Under the pieces are notes generated by a model that saw nothing but the letters and a program-made list of their open reading frames with translations, made no database searches and was not told the DNA's origin. From NCBI GenBank assembly GCA_937951455.1, contig CALFBU010000295.1, positions 1 through 7,090 on the forward strand: a stretch of DNA of 7,090 nt. Reading direction: 5' to 3'. Origin of the DNA: an uncultured Rhizobiaceae group bacterium. Its GTDB lineage: Bacteria; Pseudomonadota; Alphaproteobacteria; Rhizobiales; Rhizobiaceae. Each line of letters opens with the position of its first letter. Within the stretch, counting starts at the first letter, position 1. The translations under genes were made by a program, and so were the position numbers. This document shows, one piece after another, positions 1-6,000 of this stretch.

Positions 1-1
1 T

Positions 2-769
2 TTCTTCCGCACAGCTCCTTCAGATGCACGTCAGGGTAAAGTTATCTCAGACATCCTGAACGACAAAGGCGTTAAGTCAGTTGCAATCACTTATACAAAC
101 AACGACTACGGCAAGGGGTTGGCTGAATCCATCCAATCAAACTACGAAGCAACTGGTGGCAAGGTAACCATCTCTGCTGCACACGAAGATGGCAAAGGCG
201 ACTACTCTGCTGAAGTTGGCGCATTGGCACAAGCTGGCGGCGAAGTACTTATCGTTGCTGGTTACCTTGACCAAGGTGGTAAAGGCGTAATTCAGGCTTC
301 ACTAGACTCTGGCGCGTTTGACACATTTGTTTTACCAGACGGTATGATCGGTGACTCTCTACCAGTTGCTATCGGTGATGCACTGAACGGTTCTTACGGT
401 ACAGTTCCTGGCACAGACAGCAAGGGTGCAGAAATCTTTGATGAAATGGCAAAAGCTGCTGGCGTAAAAACTGACGCTTTCTCAGCTGAATCATACGATG
501 CTGCTGCTCTCATCATGCTTGCAATGCAGGCTGCAAAATCTTCTGACTCAAAAGTCTTCAAGGACAAAGTCATGGATGTTGCCAACGCACCGGGCGAAGA
601 AATTCTTCCAGGTGAGCTTGGTAAAGCGCTTGAGCTTCTGGCGGCTGGCAAAGACATCGACTACGTCGGCGCAACAGCAGTTGAGCTGATCGGTGGCGGC
701 GAAAGCGCTGGTAACTACCGCGAAATTCTGGTCGACGGTCAGAAAAACACAACAGCTAAATTCCGCTAA
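2..769 (+). CDS. ABC transporter periplasmic substrate-binding protein (Liv/HAAT type), C-terminal 255 residues
   Basis: This is the 3' part of a gene for the periplasmic receptor that binds the ligand and delivers it to the LivHM permease. The frame is open to the left edge, so the start, signal peptide and roughly the first 140 residues of a typical 380-400 residue protein are missing. The fragment opens with FFRTAPSDARQGK, then a NNDYGKG motif (about residues 33-39), both characteristic of type I periplasmic binding proteins of the Peripla_BP_6 (PF13458) kind. The ESYDAAALI stretch (about 163-171) and the end, an NYREILVDGQK segment followed by the stop at 767-769, also fit the family. An in-frame TTG at 119 is internal to the fold and is not a start. 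The gene lies directly upstream of livGFHM, with a terminator between. Codon use looks more optimised than in the transporter genes, as expected for an abundant protein. The ligand cannot be read from the sequence: branched-chain amino acids are the default, but amides, urea-like compounds or other amino acids are possible. Confidence 0.93.
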   Translation, partial: FFRTAPSDARQGKVISDILNDKGVKSVAITYTNNDYGKGLAESIQSNYEATGGKVTISAAHEDGKGDYSAEVGALAQAGGEVLIVAGYLDQGGKGVIQASLDSGAFDTFVLPDGMIGDSLPVAIGDALNGSYGTVPGTDSKGAEIFDEMAKAAGVKTDAFSAESYDAAALIMLAMQAAKSSDSKVFKDKVMDVANAPGEEILPGELGKALELLAAGKDIDYVGATAVELIGGGESAGNYREILVDGQKNTTAKFR

Positions 770-786
770 GGTTTTTATCTCGTCAG

Positions 787-816
787 AACGGCCCGGAAAT
801 TAACCGGGCCGTTTTT
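787..816 (+). terminator. Intrinsic terminator between the binding-protein gene and livG
   Basis: A perfect 10-base-pair stem (787-796 with 804-813, core ACGGCCCGG / CCGGGCCGT) encloses a 7-base loop AAATTAA and runs into a T tract at 812-816. It starts 18 bases after the stop of the binding-protein gene and ends 17 bases before the livG start. It is a textbook Rho-independent terminator. Because the downstream transporter genes show no obvious promoter in the 63-base gap, partial read-through is the likeliest way they are expressed, giving more receptor than membrane complex. Confidence 0.9.
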
Positions 817-820
817 ATAT

Positions 821-825
821 GGGGG
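821..825 (+). promoter_or_regulatory. Probable ribosome binding site of livG
   Basis: A GGGGG run lies 7 bases before the ATG at 833. Two other ATGs at 819 and 828 are out of frame with livG, which fixes the start at 833. The site begins only 8 bases after the terminator stem, so on read-through transcripts the hairpin sits immediately upstream of it. Confidence 0.55.
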
Positions 826-832
826 TTATGGC

Positions 833-1618
833 ATGATTGTCGTTGAAGACGTTCACAAGCATTTTGGTGGCATTCGCGCAGTAGATGGCGCATCACTGAC
901 GATTGAAACCGGCTCTATTACAGGTCTGATCGGCCCTAATGGTGCTGGCAAAACAACATTATTTAATGTAATTGCAGGCTTGCACAAGCCAACCTCAGGT
1001 CGGGTTTTACTGGATGGTGAAGACATATCTGGCCTGACGCCTCACGAATTATTTGCAAAAGGACTGTTACGAACATTCCAGATTGCACACGAATTTTCCA
1101 CGCTGACAGTGCGTGAAAACCTGATGATGGTTCCGGGCAATCAGTCTGGCGAAAGCCTCATCAGCACATGGACGAATTTCAAAAAAGTCCGCGAAGAAGA
1201 AGAAGCCATTCGCCAAAAGGCAAATGAAGTCATCGAATTTTTGGAAATCCCACAGGTCGCAGACGAACTGGCAGGTAATCTTTCTGGCGGACAAAAGAAG
1301 CTGTTGGAACTGGGTCGCACCATGATGGTCGATGCAAAAATCGTCTTCCTGGACGAAGTCGGCGCAGGCGTAAACCGTACCCTGCTGAATACAATCGGTG
1401 ACGCAATCCTGCGTTTGAACCAGGAGCGTGGCTATACGTTCTGCATGATTGAACACGACATGGAATTTATTTCGCGGCTTTGCGATCCGGTTATCTGTAT
1501 GGCGGAAGGCAGAGTTCTCGCACAAGGCTCAGCAGATGAAGTCAAAAACAATGAAGAAGTCATCGAGGCTTATCTGGGCACTGGCTTGAAGAACAAACCT
1601 GCAAAAGAGGGTGCGTAA
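833..1618 (+). CDS. livG: Branched-chain amino acid-type ABC transporter ATP-binding protein LivG
   Basis: A cytoplasmic ATPase subunit of 261 residues that pairs with LivF to power import through LivHM. All nucleotide-binding motifs are visible: Walker A GPNGAGKT (34-41), Q-loop Gln83 in RTFQ, signature LSGGQ (150-154), Walker B IVFLDE (170-175, Asp174 and catalytic Glu175) and the H-loop His208 in IEHDM. The long segment between Q-loop and signature (about 84-149) and the C-terminal GTGLKNK tail are typical of LivG rather than LivF. One oddity is that the D-loop region reads DEVGAGVN, where most Liv ATPases have DEPxxGLN, so the usual proline is a valine; the catalytic residues are intact, so the protein should be active. 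The gene follows the terminator at 787-816 and its stop overlaps the livF start by one base (TAATG at 1616-1620), which suggests translational coupling. Confidence 0.95.
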   Translation: MIVVEDVHKHFGGIRAVDGASLTIETGSITGLIGPNGAGKTTLFNVIAGLHKPTSGRVLLDGEDISGLTPHELFAKGLLRTFQIAHEFSTLTVRENLMMVPGNQSGESLISTWTNFKKVREEEEAIRQKANEVIEFLEIPQVADELAGNLSGGQKKLLELGRTMMVDAKIVFLDEVGAGVNRTLLNTIGDAILRLNQERGYTFCMIEHDMEFISRLCDPVICMAEGRVLAQGSADEVKNNEEVIEAYLGTGLKNKPAKEGA

Positions 1619-2325
1619 TGGCTTTTCTAATCGGCGAGAACATGACGGGTGGCTACGGCAAAGGTGCAGATATTCTGCATGATTGTACGATCGGTGTCGA
1701 AAAAGGCGAAATTGCTGTTGTCGTTGGGCCAAATGGCGCAGGCAAATCTACAGCCATGAAAGCCGTCTTTGGCATGCTCAACATTCACACAGGTCGAGTG
1801 ATGATGGACGGCGAGGACATCACGTTGCTTTCGCCCCAAGCCCGCGTTCAAAAAGGCATGGGCTTTGTTCCTCAAACCAGCAATGTTTTCACGACCATGA
1901 GTGTTGAAGAAAATCTGGAAATGGGCGCCTTCATACGTGATGACGAAATTCAAGGCACGATGGAACAAGTGTTCGAGCTTTTCCCGATTTTGAAAGAAAA
2001 ACGCAAACAGCCTGCTGGCGAACTTTCTGGAGGCCAACGTCAGCAAGTCGCGGTAGGACGTGCGCTGATGACGCAACCAAAAGTACTGATGCTGGATGAA
2101 CCCACCGCTGGTGTTTCTCCCATTGTGATGGACGAACTTTTCGACCGCATTATCGAGATTGCCAAAACCGGCATCGCGATTTTGATGGTTGAACAAAATG
2201 CCAAACAAGCGCTCAACATTGCGGATAAAGGCTATGTCTTGGTGCAGGGCAAAAACAGATATACGGACACAGGCGCTGCCCTAATGGCAGATCCTGAAGT
2301 GCGTAAAGCATTCCTGGGGGGTTAG
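1618..2325 (+). CDS. livF: Branched-chain amino acid-type ABC transporter ATP-binding protein LivF
   Basis: The second cytoplasmic ATPase of the importer, 235 residues, the usual LivF length. Walker A is GPNGAGKS (37-44), the Q-loop is Gln86 in FVPQ, the signature is LSGGQ (136-140) and Walker B is VLMLDE (156-161, Asp160 and Glu161), followed by a normal PTAG D-loop. The H-loop position is Gln193 in VEQNAKQAL; glutamine instead of histidine here is the normal state in the LivF family, including the E. coli protein, and is not a defect. The C-terminus, with VRKAFLGG, is the classic LivF ending. The ATG at 1618 is preceded by AGAGGG at 1606-1611 at suitable spacing and shares one base with the livG stop. 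The gene ends 4 bases before livH. Confidence 0.96.
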   Translation: MAFLIGENMTGGYGKGADILHDCTIGVEKGEIAVVVGPNGAGKSTAMKAVFGMLNIHTGRVMMDGEDITLLSPQARVQKGMGFVPQTSNVFTTMSVEENLEMGAFIRDDEIQGTMEQVFELFPILKEKRKQPAGELSGGQRQQVAVGRALMTQPKVLMLDEPTAGVSPIVMDELFDRIIEIAKTGIAILMVEQNAKQALNIADKGYVLVQGKNRYTDTGAALMADPEVRKAFLGG

Positions 2326-2329
2326 GAAC

Positions 2330-3343
2330 ATGACAGACATTTTAAATGCCATTGTGCTTTTGTTTAACTTCCTCGTAATTCCAGGCATTGCCTATGGTTG
2401 TCAACTGGCGCTTGGCGCTTTGGGGGTTACACTAATTTACGGCATCTTGCGCTTTTCAAACTTTGCTCATGGCGAAACCATGGCTTTTGGCACGATGTTC
2501 ACCATCCTGGCGACCTGGTTTTTACAATCAAACGGCATTTCACTTGGACCCCTACCAACCGCCTTACTCGCTTTGCCTATTGGTATTCTGGCTGCCGTAT
2601 TGCTTGTGCTTGGCACGGACAAACTGGTTTACAAATTTTACCGCAAGCAAAAGTCTACCCCTGTGATCTATCTCATCGCATCCCTGGGCGTGATGTTCTT
2701 TTATAATGGTCTTATCCGCTTTGTTATCGGGCCTGACGATCAGATTTTCACCGATGGTTCGCGCTTTATCATTACTGCCCGTGAGTTCAAGGAAATGACA
2801 GGTCTTGATCAGGGACTGGCTTTCAAGATGACGCAGGGCATTACAATCGTTGTGACAGTCATCTGCGTTGCAGCACTGTTTTGGTTCTTGAATAAAACGC
2901 GTACAGGAAAATCCATGCGCGCTTATTCTGACAATGAAGATTTGGCGCTACTCTCTGGCATCAATCCGGATCGTGTTGTCATGATTGCTTGGGTTTTAAC
3001 CGCAATTCTCGCAACCATCGCAGGCACACTTTACGGCTTGGATAAAAGTTTCAAACCGTTCACATACCTACAAATCCTCCTGCCAATTTTCGCGGCAGCC
3101 ATCGTTGGTGGCATAGGCAATCCCGTAGGCGCTATTCTGGGCGGCTTCGTAATTGCCTTGTCAGAAGTGGCGGTAACCTTCGCCTACAAACGCGTAATAG
3201 GATATCTGGTTCCCGAAAGTTGGGCGCCAGAGGGACTGGTTCAACTGCTATCAACCGATTACAAATTTGCTGTATCATTCACAATATTGGTAATCGTGCT
3301 GCTGGTTAAACCCACCGGGCTAATGAAAGGGCAATCGATATGA
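2330..3343 (+). CDS. livH: Branched-chain amino acid-type ABC transporter permease LivH
   Basis: An inner-membrane permease of 337 residues (BPD_transp_2 family) that forms the translocation path with LivM. Hydrophobic segments lie at about 6-40, 50-66, 75-98, 111-134, 168-187, 217-236, 246-280 and 312-327. Family hallmarks are visible: YGILRFSNFAHGE (37-49), the cytoplasmic coupling region TGKSMRAYSDNEDLALLSGI (192-211) that contacts the ATPases, and the glycine-rich AAIVGGIGNPVGAILGG (256-272). The C-terminal VKPTGLMKG is also typical. The start at 2330 is supported by a G-rich ribosome binding site (six Gs at 2316-2321, then AGGA at 2324-2327) inside and just after the livF stop. Its stop overlaps the livM start (ATGA at 3340-3343), so the two permeases are probably made in equal amounts. 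Confidence 0.95.
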   Translation: MTDILNAIVLLFNFLVIPGIAYGCQLALGALGVTLIYGILRFSNFAHGETMAFGTMFTILATWFLQSNGISLGPLPTALLALPIGILAAVLLVLGTDKLVYKFYRKQKSTPVIYLIASLGVMFFYNGLIRFVIGPDDQIFTDGSRFIITAREFKEMTGLDQGLAFKMTQGITIVVTVICVAALFWFLNKTRTGKSMRAYSDNEDLALLSGINPDRVVMIAWVLTAILATIAGTLYGLDKSFKPFTYLQILLPIFAAAIVGGIGNPVGAILGGFVIALSEVAVTFAYKRVIGYLVPESWAPEGLVQLLSTDYKFAVSFTILVIVLLVKPTGLMKGQSI

Positions 3344-4647
3344 CCTTAAATCTGCGCAATATAGGCATGTTTGCCATCATGGCAGTGATGTTTGCCATGG
3401 TTGGCGTTTTCAACTCCTGGTCCACAGCACTATTCATTCTGAACTTCTGTTTAATATCCGCGGTCATGTCTTTGGGTGTTAATATCCAGTGGGGCTACGC
3501 TGGTCTTCTGAACGTGGGTATCATGGGCTTTGTAGCCCTGGGTGGCATGGCAGCGATGTTGGTTTCCATTCCACCGGTTCAAGGGGCAATCTCCGCTGGC
3601 GGGTCCGGAATTCTATTCTCAGCATTTTTAACGGCCATCGCCATCTTTGCTATTTATCTGGCTTACAAAAAACTCTCAGGTGGGACACGGAAACTTGTGA
3701 TTACGAGTATCGCAATCGTCAGCTTCTTTGTAATTCGCTATTACTTCGACCCTGCTGTTGATGCGATTGAATCTTATGATTCAGCGGGCACAGGAAACCT
3801 TGGCGGATTTAACATGCCAATCCTGTTTGGCTGGCTAGTGGGCGGTTTATTGGCAGCGGGCGCTGCATGGTTGGTTGGCAAAATTTCCCTTGGCCTGCGC
3901 TCTGATTATTTGGCGATTGCAACCCTTGGCATCTCTGAAATCATCATTGCTGTTTTGAAAAATGAAGACTGGCTAACCAGAGGCGTGAAAAACGTAAATG
4001 GCCTGCCACGCCCTTTCCCTGTGCCTTATGAAGTTGATATTCAAAAGTCACCCTACTGGATTGATATGGCTGAACGCTGGGGCGTTTCGGTAATTGAGCT
4101 CTCATCCATCATTGTAAAATTGTCTTACGCCGCACTTTTTACCATCGTTCTCCTGATCATTTTATACCTTTCAGAAAAAGCACTTGCTTCCCCTTGGGGA
4201 CGCATGATGCGCGCTATTCGCGATAATGAAACAGCTGCTGAAGCCATGGGCAAGAACGTGACAGGCCGTCATTTACAAGTCTTCATTCTTGGTTCTGCCG
4301 TAGTTGGTATCGCTGGCGCAATGTTAACAACGCTAGACGGTCTTTTCACGCCAACCGCATATCAACCGCTGCGCTATACTTTCTTAATCTGGGTCATGGT
4401 AATCGTCGGTGGCTCAGGCAATAACTGGGGCGCAGTCTTGGGTGGTTTTGTAATCGGTTTCTTCTGGATACAAGCTGAACCCATCGGTCTTTGGGCTATG
4501 GATGTGATCACATCAGGCATGGCAGAAGACAGCGGCTTGCGCGAACATCTTCTAAAATCAGCCGCTCACATGCGCCTGATGATGATGGGGGTTATATTAC
4601 TGCTGGTCCTCAGGTTTACCCCAAAAGGGCTTATCCCTGAAAAGTAG
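3340..4647 (+). CDS. livM: Branched-chain amino acid-type ABC transporter permease LivM
   Basis: The second inner-membrane permease, 435 residues, partner of LivH. Recognisable LivM motifs are NIQWGYAGLLNVG (48-60), LRSDYLAIATLGISEII (186-202), the coupling loop SPWGRMMRAIRDNETAAEAMG (284-304), GGSGNNWGAVLGG (357-369) and the C-terminal RFTPKGLIPEK. The length is above the roughly 300-360 residues of many LivM proteins. The extra sequence seems to lie at about 80-160, after the first membrane segments: it holds two hydrophobic stretches (about 90-108 and 119-134) joined by a short charged linker, then a Gly/Asp-rich stretch. The ATG at 3340 is preceded by AAAGGG (3326-3331) and overlaps the livH stop by 4 bases. 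The 3' end overlaps the convergent DUF2064 gene by 17 bases, so there is no separate terminator after this operon. Confidence 0.95.
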   Translation: MTLNLRNIGMFAIMAVMFAMVGVFNSWSTALFILNFCLISAVMSLGVNIQWGYAGLLNVGIMGFVALGGMAAMLVSIPPVQGAISAGGSGILFSAFLTAIAIFAIYLAYKKLSGGTRKLVITSIAIVSFFVIRYYFDPAVDAIESYDSAGTGNLGGFNMPILFGWLVGGLLAAGAAWLVGKISLGLRSDYLAIATLGISEIIIAVLKNEDWLTRGVKNVNGLPRPFPVPYEVDIQKSPYWIDMAERWGVSVIELSSIIVKLSYAALFTIVLLIILYLSEKALASPWGRMMRAIRDNETAAEAMGKNVTGRHLQVFILGSAVVGIAGAMLTTLDGLFTPTAYQPLRYTFLIWVMVIVGGSGNNWGAVLGGFVIGFFWIQAEPIGLWAMDVITSGMAEDSGLREHLLKSAAHMRLMMMGVILLLVLRFTPKGLIPEK

Positions 4648-5326
4648 GATTATTGGCCTGAAGCCATTCAAGAAGTTTCACTTGAGCAGGGAGCAATGTT
4701 GCACCTCTATGCTCAAGTGTATCTTGAAGCATTTTCAGGTCATCTAATTCGTCAACATCTCTCATGCGATAGGTTTTATATACCAAGTTAACGTGTTTAA
4801 GCGCTTGCGCTATGAGTTCTTCAAGCGTTGTATCAACGCTATAGGTAACATTTTCCCATACGCTCTTGGGCAAAGGTTTTTTAGACCCCCACAGCCAAAA
4901 CCCACCATCAGAGGCAGGACCCACAGTTTGCTCGATCTCCGGGTTCACTTCCATCATTTGGGTAATCTGCAAAAGTCGCTTAGGGCTTATCTGCGGACTG
5001 TCCGTACCCATTAAAAATACGATATCATAATCGTTTAAAAGCGTACTGCTGATATTTGAAAGCCGTGTACCCAGGCCACCTTCACCCGTCCAAAGACTGG
5101 GAAAAGACTTCCACTGCTCCAGTTCAACCGCTTCTTCTTCCGCCAAAGCCCAATGCGGAACAATATTGGGATTTTGCTCTTGCGTTTTTTGAAGCACCTC
5201 ACGCACAGCTAAAACACTCAACCGATAAAAAGCCTCCGCATGTTCATCGCCTATAGTTTTCGCAAGCCTGGTCTTAACTTTGGATAGACCAATTGTTTTG
5301 GCAAAAGTCGCAATCGCAATTTTCAT
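4631..5326 (-). CDS. DUF2064 / TIGR04282-type GT-A-fold transferase
   Basis: A soluble protein of 231 residues resembling the TIGR04282 (DUF2064, PF09837) family, which is related in fold to glycosyltransferases and to MobA/CofC-like nucleotidylyltransferases and is often found with radical SAM enzymes. Visible family motifs are the N-terminal nucleotide-binding stretch SKVKTRLAKTIG (15-26), FLMGTDSPQI (104-113) holding the probable metal-binding aspartate, GPASDGGFWLWG (136-147), the YSVDTTLEEL helix start (162-171) and DVDELDDL (190-197). The usual 'KxPxxGxVKTRL' opening is altered to KTIGLSKVKTRL, lacking the proline. The ATG at 5326 overlaps the stop of the family 2 glycosyltransferase gene by 4 bases (ATGA), which implies coupled translation. 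It is the last gene of the minus-strand block. Its reaction is not established: sugar transfer or activation of a sugar 1-phosphate are both possible. The family assignment is firm from motifs; the role is inference. Confidence 0.85.
   Translation of the reverse strand: MKIAIATFAKTIGLSKVKTRLAKTIGDEHAEAFYRLSVLAVREVLQKTQEQNPNIVPHWALAEEEAVELEQWKSFPSLWTGEGGLGTRLSNISSTLLNDYDIVFLMGTDSPQISPKRLLQITQMMEVNPEIEQTVGPASDGGFWLWGSKKPLPKSVWENVTYSVDTTLEELIAQALKHVNLVYKTYRMRDVDELDDLKMLQDTLEHRGATLLPAQVKLLEWLQANNPTFQG
4679..4719. repeat. 10-base perfect inverted repeat near the convergent gene ends
   Basis: CACTTGAGCA (4679-4688) and TGCTCAAGTG (4710-4719) are perfect reverse complements separated by 21 bases. 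The spacer contains a smaller nested inverted repeat (GCAA 4693-4696 and TTGC 4699-4702, flanked by GG/CC). It lies 32 bases beyond the livM stop, within the 3' coding part of the DUF2064 gene. There is no T tract on either side on either strand, so it is not a standard intrinsic terminator; it could be chance. Confidence 0.4.
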
Positions 5327-5994
5327 AGAAACCGCTTTCTAATCCAAAGCCAAAACTCAGGCCAGCCCTGTTTAAAAGTTAAAGCAACATGCAAGAGCGT
5401 TACCTTGCCCCATCCACCTTTTTTATATTTTCGTGCTGAGCTGAAAATCGAAGTGCCAATGGGTTTGATCGGATAACCTTCCTGTTTCATTTTCCAGGTA
5501 AAAACATAATCCTCGCCATAAGCAACGTCTTCGCGGTAGCCGCCAAGTTTTAGAAAAAGAGATTTGGAAATTGCAAACCCTTGATCTCCAAACGGCATTT
5601 TCAAAACATTCGAGCGCCAGCGCACAAGCCATTCGTTGAGCTTCACGAGCTTGGGACCATCGTCCATAAACTTGAGATCAAAATAGTAAAGCGCGTCAGA
5701 CTCTTGTGTATACGCTGAAACCAGTTTCGTGATTGCATCACCTTCAAACTGACTGTCCGCATGAAGGAACCAAATGCACTCATTTTTCGCGTGATCTGCG
5801 CCGCAATTCATCCGACCTGCCCTGCCGCTTCTGCCTTCCAGAACACGAACATGATTAAATCCTGACACATCGGGTTTGTCGCCAATGCCTGTGACAAGCA
5901 ATATCTCCGAGCCTTCCGGCAAACCATCCAGAAGCGGCACAAGTTCCTTCCACTTATCCTCATGGGGTGCGAGTGGAATGATGACAGAAATCAT
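5323..5994 (-). CDS. Family 2 glycosyltransferase, TIGR04283 (radical SAM-associated) type
   Basis: A protein of 223 residues with the layout of the TIGR04283 glycosyltransferase family. It opens with ISVIIPLAPHEDKW (2-15), has the diagnostic GRSGRAGRMNCGADHA (54-69), the metal and nucleotide-binding FLHADS (76-81), PFGDQGF (134-140), GGYREDVAYGEDYVFTWKMK (151-170) with the probable acidic catalytic residues, and the late SSARKYKKGGWGK (185-197). No signal peptide is evident; a hydrophobic, aromatic end (WPEFWLWIRKRFL) may associate with the membrane. The common early motif VDGGSxD of this fold is absent: the matching place reads LLVTGIGDKPD (32-42). The ATG at 5994 follows the phosphorylase stop after 6 bases, with only a weak ribosome binding site, so translation is probably coupled. 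Sugar donor and acceptor are unknown. The neighbouring DUF2064 gene is the usual partner of this family. Confidence 0.87.
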   Translation of the reverse strand: MISVIIPLAPHEDKWKELVPLLDGLPEGSEILLVTGIGDKPDVSGFNHVRVLEGRSGRAGRMNCGADHAKNECIWFLHADSQFEGDAITKLVSAYTQESDALYYFDLKFMDDGPKLVKLNEWLVRWRSNVLKMPFGDQGFAISKSLFLKLGGYREDVAYGEDYVFTWKMKQEGYPIKPIGTSIFSSARKYKKGGWGKVTLLHVALTFKQGWPEFWLWIRKRFL

Positions 5995-6000
5995 TTTAAG

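Noticed and set aside
119..769. Start of the binding protein at the TTG at 119
   Set aside because: The frame is open upstream to the window edge and encodes conserved family sequence (FRTAPSDA, NNDYGKG), so the TTG is internal.
1067..1525. Open frame of 152 codons on the minus strand inside livG
   Set aside because: It lies wholly antisense to a gene with every ABC ATPase motif, shows no recognisable domain and has Cys/His/Phe-rich composition typical of a shadow frame.
1627..2208. Open frame of 193 codons on the minus strand inside livF
   Set aside because: Although long, it is the antisense of an intact LivF, has no family resemblance and no sensible ribosome binding context.
2101..2220. 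Glutamine at the H-loop of LivF as a defect
   Set aside because: VEQN is the normal form in the LivF family, including E. coli LivF.
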